Shown piece after piece: positions 1 through 7,084 of a stretch of 25,489 bases of DNA; the first letter of the stretch is position 1, and every line of letters starts with the position of its first letter. The stretch comes from an uncultured Eubacteriales bacterium. Its GTDB lineage: Bacteria; Bacillota; Clostridia; Oscillospirales; Acutalibacteraceae. The notes under the pieces are model-generated. The model saw only the letters and a list, made by a program, of their open reading frames with translations, searched no databases and was not told the DNA's origin. A program made the translations under genes and the position numbers. The DNA is taken from contig CAKSYX010000031.1 of the NCBI GenBank assembly GCA_934525065.1, positions 1 through 25,489 on the forward strand. The letters are read 5' to 3'.

Positions 1-1
1 G

Positions 2-466
2 GGCTGTGACGTTCAGGGCGACGGCGTTTCCGAGCTTAAAGATATCTCCGGCGGAGCAACGAGCGCGAAGCTGCGCGAGGTTCTTCCGGAAAGCTATATT
101 GAAGCGGCAAAAGCAAACGGAACAGACAAATACATTTCCGCAGACAAAATGGTTGACGCTTCAACCTGCCTTTTCCCGGACAGGACTTGGTTTGTGAAGG
201 ATCTGCCCCACGGTCTTACTCCGGACTGTCTCGACCGGCTCACCGAGTACATTTCAAGAGGTAACGGCAACGTTACGGTTTTCTCAAGTGAACAGTATCC
301 GCAGTACATGACCTATCACCTTGAAGACGAATCGCTCACACCCGGCGTCAGTGCAGAGCAGACAAAGCGCGAAGAGCCAAAGGACTTTTTCAAGGCTCTG
401 TTTGACTTCCTCACAAGGCTTTTCAGATATCTCAAGGACGCTTTTCAAAAGAAGCTTCAAAAGTAA
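2..466 (+). CDS. Probable exported hydrolase, C-terminal part
   Basis: The frame is open from the window edge to TAA at 464-466, so only the last 154 residues are present. The visible part has a segment FPDRTWFVKDLPHGL followed by a stretch around YISRG. This resembles the C-terminal end of an alpha/beta-hydrolase or esterase fold, where the His of PHG could be catalytic, but I cannot name a family with certainty. After a short polar linker (AEQTKREEPKD) the protein ends in an amphipathic, basic-aromatic helix (FFKALFDFLTRLFRYLK). Similar tails are common on secreted proteins of Clostridia, and the giant protein at 12731-22570 ends in a comparable helix. A strong terminator follows 17 bases after the stop. 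An internal ATG at 149 is not the start, because the frame continues upstream with sensible codon use. Function is low confidence; that it is coding is high confidence. Confidence 0.7.
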   Translation, partial: GCDVQGDGVSELKDISGGATSAKLREVLPESYIEAAKANGTDKYISADKMVDASTCLFPDRTWFVKDLPHGLTPDCLDRLTEYISRGNGNVTVFSSEQYPQYMTYHLEDESLTPGVSAEQTKREEPKDFFKALFDFLTRLFRYLKDAFQKKLQK

Positions 467-483
467 AGAGTAATATAAACTGT

Positions 484-519
484 CATCCCCGGACGTGATT
501 GTCCGGGGATGTTGTTTTG
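484..519 (+). terminator. Intrinsic terminator after the hydrolase gene
   Basis: An 11-bp perfect stem (484-494 with 501-511, arm CATCCCCGGAC) with a 6-base loop is followed by TTGTTTTG. It lies directly after the stop at 466. Confidence 0.85.
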
Positions 520-533
520 TCCAAAGGTATATT

Positions 534-564
534 AAAAAGGAGACCTCCTAACGGAGGTCTCCTT
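534..564 (-). terminator. Intrinsic terminator of pckA
   Basis: A 12-bp perfect stem (arms 537-548 and 553-564, loop TAAC on the + strand) sits just downstream of the pckA stop. On the minus strand the stem runs into a T-rich end. Confidence 0.85.
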
Positions 565-580
565 GAATTTTTTGTCTGAA

Positions 581-2371
581 TTATTCAGCGCAGTTCTTCT
601 TGAGGGTTTCAAGTTCTTCCTTGAGTTCCTTCGGAAGCTTGTCGCCAAACTTAGCATAGAACTCTTCGATTCCCTTTGCATCCTCAGCCCAGAGTGACTT
701 GTCAACGTCAAGGATTGACTTGAGTGAATCGAGAGTAACCTCACCCTCAAGGCCTTCAAGGTTGATGTCCTCAGCATGGGGAAGATATCCGATTGCGGTT
801 TCTTCTGCGTCAACCTTGCCTTCGCATCTCTTGAGGATCCACTCAAGAACACGGAGGTTGTCGCCGAAGCCCGGCCACATGAAGTGACCTTCGTCGTCCT
901 TGCGGAACCAGTTAACGTTGAAAATTTTCGGAGCCTTATCCGGATCAAGGGTTGCGCCGATGTCGATCCAGTGCTGCCAATAATCAGCCATGTCATATCC
1001 GCAGAACGGAAGCATAGCCATCGGGTCGCGGCGAACAACGCCTACTGCGCCGGCTGCGGCTGCGGTAGTCTCTGAGGCCATGATTGAACCAACGAATACG
1101 CCGTGGTTCCAGTCTCTTGACTGATATACAAGCGGAGCAAGCTTTGCACGGCGGCCGCCGAATACGAAAGCCGAGATGGGTACGCCTTCCGGATTTTCAA
1201 ATTCGCTTGAAAGGCAGGGGCAATTCTTCGCAGGAGCGGTAAATCTTGAGTTGGGATGTGCACCGGTGCAAGTGTCAACCTTGCCGTTCCAGGGCTTGCC
1301 CGTCCACTCAATTGCGTGCTCGGGCGGATTCTTGTCAAGGCCTTCCCACCAAACGGTGTTGTCGTCAAGGTTGAGAGCAACGTTGGTGAAGATGGTGCCC
1401 TTCTTTGTTGAAAGCAGAGCGTTCGGATTAGACTTCATGTTGGTACCCGGAGCAACGCCGAAGAAGCCGTTTTCCGGGTTGATTGCGTAAAGTCTTCCGT
1501 CTGCACCCTTGCGGATCCATGAAATATCGTCGCCTACGCACCATACTTTATAGCCCTTTGACTTATAAACCTCCGGCGGAATAAGCATTGCAAGGTTGGT
1601 CTTTCCGCAGGCTGAGGGGAATGCTGCGCAGATATATTTAACTTCGTGCTGCGGATTTTCAATTCCGAGGATGAGCATATGCTCAGCCTGCCAGCCCTCC
1701 TTGCGTCCCTGGTTGGAGGCGATACGAAGAGCGAAGCACTTTTTGCCGAGGAGAACGTTTCCGCCGTAACCTGAGTTAACGGAGATGATGGTGTTGTCCT
1801 GCGGGAACTGGCAGATATATCTCTTTTCCGCGTCGATATCGCAGCGGCAGTGAAGACCGCGAACCCAGTCGTCGCTGTCTCCGAGAGCATCAAGAACGTT
1901 GAAGCCGACTCTGGTCATGATGCACATATTGAGAACAACATAGATCGAATCGGTAAGCTCGATGCCTGCCTTTGAGAACTTTGAGCCAACGGGGCCCATT
2001 GAATAAGGAATAATATAAGCAGTTCTGCCCTTATAGCTGTCTCTTGCGATATCATAAAGCATATCATAAGCAGCAGTGGGTTCCATCCAGTTATTGGTGG
2101 GGCCTGCCTCTTCCTTGGTGGTTGAGCAGATGAAGGTTCTCGCCTCAACGCGTGCAACGTCGTTGACAGCGGTTCTGTGAAGATAGCAATCGGGAAGAAG
2201 TTCCTGATTGAGTTTAATCATTTCTCCGGTTGAGCAAGCTTCTGCGCGCAGAGCTTCAATCTGCTCCTCGCTGCCGTCGATCCAAACGATCTTGTCTGGA
2301 TTAACGAGTTTGAGCTTGTCTTCGAGCCATGCAAGAACGGTGGGGTTCTTGGTCGGTGCATTACTGAGCAT
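581..2371 (-). CDS. pckA: Phosphoenolpyruvate carboxykinase (GTP)
   Basis: Interconverts oxaloacetate + GTP and PEP + CO2 + GDP in the cytosol. In fermentative anaerobes it often runs toward oxaloacetate as part of succinate/propionate or anaplerotic metabolism. The GTP-class signature FPSACGKTN (about residues 251-259, including the reactive Cys and the P-loop Lys/Thr) and the metal-site motif GDDISW (about 280-285) are both visible. About 596 residues is normal for the GTP family, and the sequence is not of the ATP type. I place the start at the ATG at 2371 rather than 2389: the upstream ATG lacks a ribosome site, while AAAGGGACG lies 6-7 bases before 2371. The gene is monocistronic, with its own consensus promoter (2472-2500), a leader of about 90 bases containing inverted repeats (2408-2458), and a terminator. 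Confidence 0.97.
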   Translation of the reverse strand: MLSNAPTKNPTVLAWLEDKLKLVNPDKIVWIDGSEEQIEALRAEACSTGEMIKLNQELLPDCYLHRTAVNDVARVEARTFICSTTKEEAGPTNNWMEPTAAYDMLYDIARDSYKGRTAYIIPYSMGPVGSKFSKAGIELTDSIYVVLNMCIMTRVGFNVLDALGDSDDWVRGLHCRCDIDAEKRYICQFPQDNTIISVNSGYGGNVLLGKKCFALRIASNQGRKEGWQAEHMLILGIENPQHEVKYICAAFPSACGKTNLAMLIPPEVYKSKGYKVWCVGDDISWIRKGADGRLYAINPENGFFGVAPGTNMKSNPNALLSTKKGTIFTNVALNLDDNTVWWEGLDKNPPEHAIEWTGKPWNGKVDTCTGAHPNSRFTAPAKNCPCLSSEFENPEGVPISAFVFGGRRAKLAPLVYQSRDWNHGVFVGSIMASETTAAAAGAVGVVRRDPMAMLPFCGYDMADYWQHWIDIGATLDPDKAPKIFNVNWFRKDDEGHFMWPGFGDNLRVLEWILKRCEGKVDAEETAIGYLPHAEDINLEGLEGEVTLDSLKSILDVDKSLWAEDAKGIEEFYAKFGDKLPKELKEELETLKKNCAE

Positions 2372-2407
2372 TGTAATCGTCCCTTTCATATTTGAAATAA
2401 AACATTA

Positions 2408-2458
2408 AGTAGTAGGCAGATATATCCGCCGAAAATGCTCCTTGTTCTCCATACTACT
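2408..2458 (-). promoter_or_regulatory. Structured leader of pckA
   Basis: Between promoter and start codon, a 7-bp inverted repeat (AGTAGTA at 2408-2414, TACTACT at 2452-2458) encloses a near-perfect 16-bp palindrome GGCAGATATATCCGCC at 2415-2430. On the transcript this could fold as a leader hairpin; on DNA the palindrome could be an operator. Seen directly; the role is inferred. No known riboswitch class was recognised. Confidence 0.45.
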
Positions 2459-2471
2459 CACATTCTCTTGT

Positions 2472-2500
2472 ATTATACTTTTTTTCTTTCGTTTTTTCAA
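2472..2500 (-). promoter_or_regulatory. Sigma-A promoter of pckA
   Basis: On the minus strand, TTGAAA (2495-2500) and TATAAT (2472-2477) are separated by exactly 17 bases. The predicted start near 2465 gives a leader of about 90 bases. Confidence 0.85.
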
Positions 2501-2589
2501 GTGCTAAACGGACAAAAGACAAAATTTTCCGTGAAATCTCTTTTTTTGCTAAAATTGAAGAGATTTTTGCCCTTGGTTTTAACAGATTG

Positions 2590-2685
2590 ATGATACCGAA
2601 ATACAACAAGCCAATAAGCGCACAGACCCTCAATGATCTTTGCAGATATCTTGACTGCAAGGTTGAAGATATACGTTGCATATAA
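2590..2685 (+). pseudogene. Remnant of a small XRE/Cro-type HTH regulator (C-terminal end)
   Basis: A 31-codon frame reads MIPKYNKPISAQTLNDLCRYL, then DCKVEDIRCI and a stop. The pattern I...TLxxLCxxLDCxxxDI is the last two helices of the small Cro/C1-type repressors (YozG/HTH_26-like proteins of about 65-75 residues). The N-terminal recognition part is absent, and upstream DNA is AT-rich and carries the pckA promoter. It is probably a decayed gene. It lies immediately before the promoter of the type II toxin-antitoxin operon, so it may be debris of an accessory insertion. Remnant status is moderately sure; the family call rests on a short match. Confidence 0.5.
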
Positions 2686-2701
2686 AGCAGTAAAAGTTCC
2701 G

Positions 2702-2730
2702 TTGACAATGTTGCACTTTTTGGATATAAT
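2702..2730 (+). promoter_or_regulatory. Consensus promoter of the type II TA operon
   Basis: TTGACA (2702-2707), 17 bases, TATAAT (2725-2730): a perfect sigma-A consensus. A strong AGGAGGT ribosome site (2760-2766) precedes the ATG at 2773. The AT-rich stretch between them has a weak TATAG...CTATA inverted repeat that could serve antitoxin autoregulation. Confidence 0.88.
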
Positions 2731-2772
2731 ATAGTCAGAATATTGCTATAATTTTATACAGGAGGTAGAACT

Positions 2773-3045
2773 ATGAATATACGCCCATCTGCTGCGATTC
2801 GTCAGAATTACAATGAAATTGCGGAACTTTGCAAAAAAAGCGGTGAACCGATTTATCTCACCAAAAACGGCGAAGGCGACCTTGTGGTTATGGATATCGA
2901 AGCTTTTGAACGAAGGGAAAAAATGCTGCGGCTTCGTGAGGAGCTTCTTCTTGTTGAAGAGGATCGTCTGCGCGGAGATACAGGGTACTCAATTCAGGAA
3001 GTCACAGAAATGATGCGCCGCGCCATAAATGAGGCAAAATCATGA
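2773..3045 (+). CDS. Phd/YefM-family antitoxin
   Basis: A 90-residue antitoxin of a type II toxin-antitoxin pair. The N-terminal half (MNIRPSAAIRQNYNEIAELC ... PIYLTKNGEGDLVVMD) is the characteristic Phd/YefM DNA-binding dimer domain, with the TKNG..DLVVM beta-hairpin. The C-terminal half is charged and helical and would wrap the toxin. Proteins of this family bind their toxin and, usually with it, repress their own promoter. The perfect consensus promoter upstream fits tight autorepression. The stop codon overlaps the toxin start (ATGA, 3042-3045), so the two are translationally coupled. Confidence 0.93.
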   Translation: MNIRPSAAIRQNYNEIAELCKKSGEPIYLTKNGEGDLVVMDIEAFERREKMLRLREELLLVEEDRLRGDTGYSIQEVTEMMRRAINEAKS

Positions 3046-3362
3046 GTAACGATAAAAAAGTATTTCAGGTTACGGTTTCAAAAAAAGCAACGGAAATGCT
3101 TGTTTCCCATGCGGCTTTTTTGTCAAAAATCAGTCCCGAAAAAACCGAACAGCTTGTAGTTTCCTTTGAATCTGCCGCAAAATCGCTTGAAAAAATGCCG
3201 TATCGCTATCCGAGGATTTCTTATGAATATATGCCGGACAGAAAGTACAGAAGTCTGCTTTTTGAAAAGCGGTACCTAATTATATTTCAAATTTCAGGCG
3301 AAACGGTATTCATAGATTATGTTCTTGACTGTCGGCAGGATTATGATTGGCTTTTGAATTAA
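3042..3362 (+). CDS. RelE/ParE-family toxin
   Basis: A 106-residue toxin partner of the Phd/YefM protein. The pattern is typical of the RelE/ParE fold: an N-terminal strand (KVFQVTVSKKATEML), two helices, then RYPRISYEYMPDRKYRSLLFEKRYLIIFQI and a final strand VFIDYVLDCRQDYDWLL. RelE members cleave mRNA on the ribosome and ParE members poison gyrase; sequence alone does not decide here. The basic/aromatic residues of the C-terminal half (RKYR, KRY) are where RelE-type catalytic residues usually lie. The ATGA overlap with the antitoxin and a terminator 8 bases after the stop make a complete two-gene cassette with no visible disruption. Confidence 0.88.
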   Translation: MSNDKKVFQVTVSKKATEMLVSHAAFLSKISPEKTEQLVVSFESAAKSLEKMPYRYPRISYEYMPDRKYRSLLFEKRYLIIFQISGETVFIDYVLDCRQDYDWLLN

Positions 3363-3370
3363 TGAACCTC

Positions 3371-3400
3371 GTCCGGGTTTCTCCGGGCGTTTTCATTTTT
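3371..3400 (+). terminator. Terminator of the TA operon
   Basis: GTCCGG (3371-3376) pairs with CCGGGC (3383-3388) over a 6-base loop with one G-U pair, followed by GTTTTCATTTTT. Confidence 0.65.
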
Positions 3401-3403
3401 CTG

Positions 3404-3432
3404 TTGCACAAACCGGCAAACAGTGCTATCAT
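3404..3432 (+). promoter_or_regulatory. Promoter of the CLC transporter gene
   Basis: TTGCAC (3404-3409) and TATCAT (3427-3432) with a 17-base spacer lie just after the TA terminator. The predicted transcript has a leader of only about 28 bases, too short for a fluoride riboswitch. Confidence 0.65.
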
Positions 3433-3466
3433 ATTGAGCGTGAAAAACTTAAGAAGAGGGATAGCC

Positions 3467-4729
3467 TTGGATATATTTAAAAGGAATTCAAAAATTGCGG
3501 TCAGCTATGTTCTGGCAATTTTCAAATGGATTGCCGTTTCGGCCGCTGTGGGCGCTGTCGGCGGAGCAGTCGGCGTTGCGTTCCACGTCAGCGTTGAAAA
3601 AGTGACCGAGCTGCGCACAGCGCATGAATGGATAGTTTATCTTTTACCTTTGGGCGGCCTTGCAATCGCCGGACTTTATAAGCTTTTCAAAATGGAAAAG
3701 CTCGGAACAGACAACGTGATTGAATCCATCCGAACCGAAAAAAGCGTTCCCTTTCTCCTTGCTCCGCTGATTTTTGTTTCAACGGTAATAACTCACCTTT
3801 TCGGCGGTTCTGCCGGACGTGAAGGTGCGGCATTGCAGCTCGGCGGCAGCATCGGCGCACAGGTCGGCCGGGTACTGAAATTTGACGAGAAGGATATGCA
3901 CCTTGCAACACTCTGCGGAATGAGCGCAGTTTTTTCTGCTCTCTTCGGAACACCGCTGACAGCAACGCTTTTTGCGCTTGAGGTGATTTCCGTCGGCGTG
4001 GTATATTATTCGGGCATCATCCCCTGCCTGACTTCATCGCTTGTTGCGTATTGGATTGCAAAGCTTTGCCGCGTTGATCCTGTTCGGTTTGAGCTTTCGA
4101 CTGTACCGGAGATGAGCTTCGGCACATTCTGGCGCGTTGCAGTTCTCTCTGCGGTCTGCGCGGTACTCAGCATCGGCTTTTGCCTTTTGATGCACTTTTC
4201 TCACAAAGGTGCGGCGAAGCTTTTTAAAAACAGCTTTCTTCGGGCCTTCGTCGGCGGAGCGGCGGTTGTTGTTCTTACGCTCATTTTCGGCCGCGATTAC
4301 AACGGAGCAGGAATGAACATCATTGAAAACGCAATGAACGGCAAGGCTCTTCCGTATGCATTCCTGCTCAAAATGGTTTTCACCGCGATAACTATAGGCT
4401 TTGGCTTCAAGGGCGGAGAGATTGTTCCGACATTTTTCATCGGCTCAACCTTCGGCTGTGCTTTCGGCTCACTGTTAGGGCTCGAGCCTGCCTTTTCCGC
4501 AGCACTCGGCCTTGTTGCGCTGTTCTGCGGCGCAGTAAACTGTCCGCTGGCCTCGGTTTTTCTGAGCATTGAGCTTTTCGGCGCAGATGGAATCATTTAT
4601 TTTGCCGCCGCGTGCGCAATAAGCTTTGCGCTTTCCGGCTACTTCGGCCTTTACAGCAGTCAAAAAATCATATATTCAAAAACAAAAGCCGAATATATCA
4701 ATATAACAACAGCTCAGGAGCTGAAATAA
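3467..4729 (+). CDS. CLC-family anion transporter (divergent clade)
   Basis: A membrane antiporter or channel of the CLC family, 420 residues from the TTG at 3467. That start has GAGGG six bases upstream; in-frame ATGs further up lie inside the toxin gene. About ten hydrophobic segments are visible. The selectivity motifs are recognisable but altered. The canonical first motif GSGIP is not evident (region TDNVIESI). The second reads GGSAGREGAALQ with the gating Glu at about 119. The third is GFKGGEIVPTFFIGSTFG instead of GxFxP. LFALEV keeps an internal Glu where the proton-path Glu lies. By memory these variants (SAGREG, FALEV, GGE..P) are typical of the Firmicutes branch that includes CLC-F fluoride exporters, but substrate cannot be assigned. 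It has its own promoter and a shared terminator. Confidence 0.9.
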   Translation: MDIFKRNSKIAVSYVLAIFKWIAVSAAVGAVGGAVGVAFHVSVEKVTELRTAHEWIVYLLPLGGLAIAGLYKLFKMEKLGTDNVIESIRTEKSVPFLLAPLIFVSTVITHLFGGSAGREGAALQLGGSIGAQVGRVLKFDEKDMHLATLCGMSAVFSALFGTPLTATLFALEVISVGVVYYSGIIPCLTSSLVAYWIAKLCRVDPVRFELSTVPEMSFGTFWRVAVLSAVCAVLSIGFCLLMHFSHKGAAKLFKNSFLRAFVGGAAVVVLTLIFGRDYNGAGMNIIENAMNGKALPYAFLLKMVFTAITIGFGFKGGEIVPTFFIGSTFGCAFGSLLGLEPAFSAALGLVALFCGAVNCPLASVFLSIELFGADGIIYFAAACAISFALSGYFGLYSSQKIIYSKTKAEYINITTAQELK

Positions 4730-4748
4730 AAAGCTATACAGAAAAAAT

Positions 4749-4781
4749 CACCGCCGCAACGGAAGAACCGGAACGGCGGTG
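4749..4781. terminator. Bidirectional terminator between convergent genes
   Basis: CACCGCC (4749-4755) pairs with GGCGGTG (4775-4781); an inner CGG/CCG pairing is possible. On the minus strand it is followed by ATTTTTTC, and on the plus strand by CAGCTTTATTCTTT. Confidence 0.7.
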
Positions 4782-4786
4782 CAGCT

Positions 4787-4999
4787 TTATTCTTTGCAAA
4801 GAAGCCGGAGCATCTTTTCAACTCCGCAATCAACCTCTGCTCTCGCCCTCGTCAAGCGGGAGTCGAGGAAGCTTACGGTTTTCGGCAGACTCAACCTCCT
4901 GTTGAGAACGATAAATGACAAAATCGCATTCATGACAAAAATATGAATGCTTTTTGCTTTGAGGACTGCTGCATTTGACCTTAGAACAACCTTTTTCAT
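4787..4999 (-). CDS. Small hypothetical protein, reading frame uncertain
   Basis: A 70-residue frame starts MKKVVLRSNAAVLKAKSIH with an AAGGAAGGTG ribosome site about 6 bases before the ATG at 4999, and it stops just before the bidirectional terminator. It has one hydrophobic patch (IHIFVMNAILSFIVL) and a charged tail; no family is recognised. A second minus-strand frame covering the same DNA (stop at 4830) encodes a Cys-rich stretch with CSKVKC and FCHEC, which looks like a small metal-binding protein but lacks its own ribosome site. Either one frame is real, or the locus carries a frameshift joining the two. I favour the first frame because of its ribosome site and terminator. Low confidence. 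Confidence 0.4.
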   Translation of the reverse strand: MKKVVLRSNAAVLKAKSIHIFVMNAILSFIVLNRRLSLPKTVSFLDSRLTRARAEVDCGVEKMLRLLCKE

Positions 5000-5174
5000 T
5001 TGGAACACCTTCCTTTGTTTTTAATAGCAACATAGTCGCTTTTGACCTTTACTGCAACAAGATAATACAGCATTTGCAGCACCGATTATGTCGTTAAATG
5101 TCGAAAAACTATTAAATTTTATAAAAAGTGTCCTTTTTTCTCAAAAGCTCATAGGAAAAAGAAAGTATTTTGCA

Positions 5175-6545
5175 TCAGAGGGAAAATTTTTCCTTCATTT
5201 CGGCCGCTTTTTTGCAGCTGAGCCTGCCCTCGGGGCATTTACCCTTTGAAAAACAGCTCGGGCCGAAGTTTTTGAAAAGTAACGGAGAAATTTTACGCAG
5301 TTCAAAAAGCAATGCGGTTGCTTTTTCGCGGATTTCCCACTGCGCTCTTGTGCAGGTCCTGAGCTCAAAAAAGAGCTTCAGCTCGCGTGCGTTCATTGTT
5401 GAAACAACGTCAATCGTATTTCCGCTCAAAAGGCAGTATACGCTTTGACCCTTCGGCACACCGCACGCTTCAAGTTTTTTGAAAAGCTCGGCCGTTTTTT
5501 CAAAAGCGCCAACATATTTTTCAAGAAGCCCGCTGTCTCTGACAGAGGCCGGAATGATGTAATTTGTTCTGTTGCAGTCATAAAGCTGCGGAACAAGAAG
5601 GCTTTGCATTCTGTGCCTTGCAAGGTGAGTGAGCGTGGAAAGCGAAATATCATTGAAACGGACGGTGAACACCGCGCATTCAAGAGCGCGCGGTCTTGAG
5701 GAAGCGTAAACTGCTTCAATGGTTTTTTCAGTTGTATCCGAAGAGGCAAGCGCTTTTTCGATTGACTTTGACGAAAGCATCGTCCGCTCGGCAAGCGCGG
5801 CCGCAGCAACAAGGCGTTCGCAGTCCGAGGTGTGGCTCAGAACCTCAACGTCTTTTTTCAGGCTGTCGGTGTCCACGGCTTCGGCTTCAACAAAGGAGAC
5901 GTCGGCAAGGTCGCTGTAAGCTTTATTGTTTTCTTCAAAATCAGCAAAAACTCCGGGTGCTCTTTCTTTACACTGAGAGAGAAGCGACTTTCCGAGCAAA
6001 TAGATTTCCGGAATATCCCTTCCGCGACCGTAAAGCATTGCGCGAAGAACGTTGACCATTTCTCTGCCGCCGAGTGAACAATAAAAGTTGCTGAAAAAGC
6101 AATACGGCAAAACAAAACGCGCGTCCTCTTTCGGAATTCCGTCCTCGCAAAGCTCGGAATAAAGCGCAAAAAGCGAGTCCATCCTCTCTATGTATTCGCG
6201 TTTCAGTTCGGCGTCCTCAAAGTCGGGAACAAAGTATCCGCTGTCGGAAAAATCAACATATCTTCTTGACTTGACCGTGAAGGAAGCGAGCCTGAACTCA
6301 ATCATAAACTGTTCAACAACCACCGAAACGTTTTCAAACGCCAGATTGAAAAACATATGCTCAATTGTTGACGTATGACCTGAACGGATGACTTTTGAAA
6401 TGAGGCTTGCGTTCTTTTCTTCGTCTGACGAACGCTCAAAAATTTCAAGTGCGCTTCCCTTTTGAGTTGAAATTCTGCCCGAAGCGGCGCAGACTCTTTC
6501 TTTGCAGTCTGAAAAGCCGATAATATATACACCGGATTCTGCCAT
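5175..6545 (-). CDS. Double-domain ThyX-like flavin-dependent thymidylate synthase
   Basis: Predicted to methylate dUMP to dTMP with FADH2 and methylene-THF. Normal ThyX is about 210-260 residues; this is 456 and contains two ThyX-like halves. The N-half (about 1-210) has the EH motif (STIEH, His63) and keeps S93 and R95 of the RHRx7SxR signature, but RHR itself is EFR (83-85). The C-half (about 280-456) has an intact RHR (310-312), but EH is EC (289-290) and the signature Ser is Gln (320). It keeps the ThyX C-terminal block NARELKLFFELR...AQWEIRE. The losses are complementary, suggesting one composite active site per pair of halves. The C-terminus adds a Cys cluster (C431, C437, C444; GKCPEG), which I recall from other clostridial ThyX proteins. 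GGGGAGAGG precedes the ATG. The gene is divergent from the cupin/dTMP-kinase operon. Confidence 0.85.
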   Translation of the reverse strand: MAESGVYIIGFSDCKERVCAASGRISTQKGSALEIFERSSDEEKNASLISKVIRSGHTSTIEHMFFNLAFENVSVVVEQFMIEFRLASFTVKSRRYVDFSDSGYFVPDFEDAELKREYIERMDSLFALYSELCEDGIPKEDARFVLPYCFFSNFYCSLGGREMVNVLRAMLYGRGRDIPEIYLLGKSLLSQCKERAPGVFADFEENNKAYSDLADVSFVEAEAVDTDSLKKDVEVLSHTSDCERLVAAAALAERTMLSSKSIEKALASSDTTEKTIEAVYASSRPRALECAVFTVRFNDISLSTLTHLARHRMQSLLVPQLYDCNRTNYIIPASVRDSGLLEKYVGAFEKTAELFKKLEACGVPKGQSVYCLLSGNTIDVVSTMNARELKLFFELRTCTRAQWEIREKATALLFELRKISPLLFKNFGPSCFSKGKCPEGRLSCKKAAEMKEKFSL

Positions 6546-6575
6546 TTTCCTCTCCCCTTTTTTGATGTTTCTATC

Positions 6576-6604
6576 ATATTACCACATCGTGCGCCGCGAT
6601 TCAA
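6576..6604 (-). promoter_or_regulatory. Promoter of the ThyX-like gene
   Basis: On the minus strand, TTGAAT (6599-6604) and TAATAT (6576-6581) with a 17-base spacer. Confidence 0.6.
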
Positions 6605-6658
6605 CAAAAAGTTTTTATGAAGGCGGCCTATCGTAAGGAAGTATTTACAAAAATGTTC

Positions 6659-6687
6659 TTGATAATTCGTGTGTTTGTTGATATAAT
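6659..6687 (+). promoter_or_regulatory. Promoter of the six-gene operon
   Basis: TTGATA (6659-6664) and TATAAT (6682-6687) with a 17-base spacer, about 30 bases ahead of the cupin start. No further promoter is obvious before the terminator at 11686, so it probably drives all six genes. Confidence 0.75.
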
Positions 6688-6719
6688 GGCTTGAGTTATA
6701 TAGTATGGGGGTTTTTGCA

Positions 6720-7070
6720 ATGATTAAAAGAGCAAATGACATGACTGCAACCGTTAAAGTGAATATGCGCGGCGGTGACGGACAGGCTGTTGTTACCGAT
6801 ATTCTGAACAAAGGCGAATACAAGGGCAGCGCAAGACTGCTCGGAACTATTCTGCTCGAGCCCGGCTGCTCAATCGGCGAACACATCCACGAAAATGAGG
6901 AAGAGGTTTTCTATATCATCGAAGGCACAGCAACCTATGACGACAACGGAAAGACCGAGATTCTCCATAAAGGCGACAGCTGCATCTGCCTCGGCGGCCA
7001 GAAGCACTCGATTGCCAACCGCACAAAAAACGAAAACCTCACCGTTTTTGCCGCCATTCTCACATACTGA
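6720..7070 (+). CDS. Small cupin-domain protein
   Basis: A 116-residue single-domain cupin. Both cupin motifs are intact: H55, H57 and E62 (GEHIHENEEEVFYIIEG) and motif 2 with G85, G93, H96 and N100 (GGQKHSIAN). It should therefore bind one divalent metal with three His and one Glu. Substrate is unknown; stand-alone cupins of this type are often sugar or small-molecule isomerases, dioxygenases or sensors. The start at 6720 is chosen over ATG 6705 because GGGGG (6707-6711) is well placed before 6720. First gene of the operon, 14 bases before the dTMP kinase gene. Confidence 0.85.
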   Translation: MIKRANDMTATVKVNMRGGDGQAVVTDILNKGEYKGSARLLGTILLEPGCSIGEHIHENEEEVFYIIEGTATYDDNGKTEILHKGDSCICLGGQKHSIANRTKNENLTVFAAILTY

Positions 7071-7084
7071 TCCGGAGAGCAATT

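Noticed and set aside
2454..2708. 84-codon minus-strand frame upstream of pckA
   Set aside because: It runs across the pckA promoter and antisense to the XRE remnant, without a ribosome site or recognisable protein pattern.
3363..3466. Fluoride riboswitch before the CLC gene
   Set aside because: The predicted leader is about 28 bases and lacks the conserved riboswitch sequence elements.
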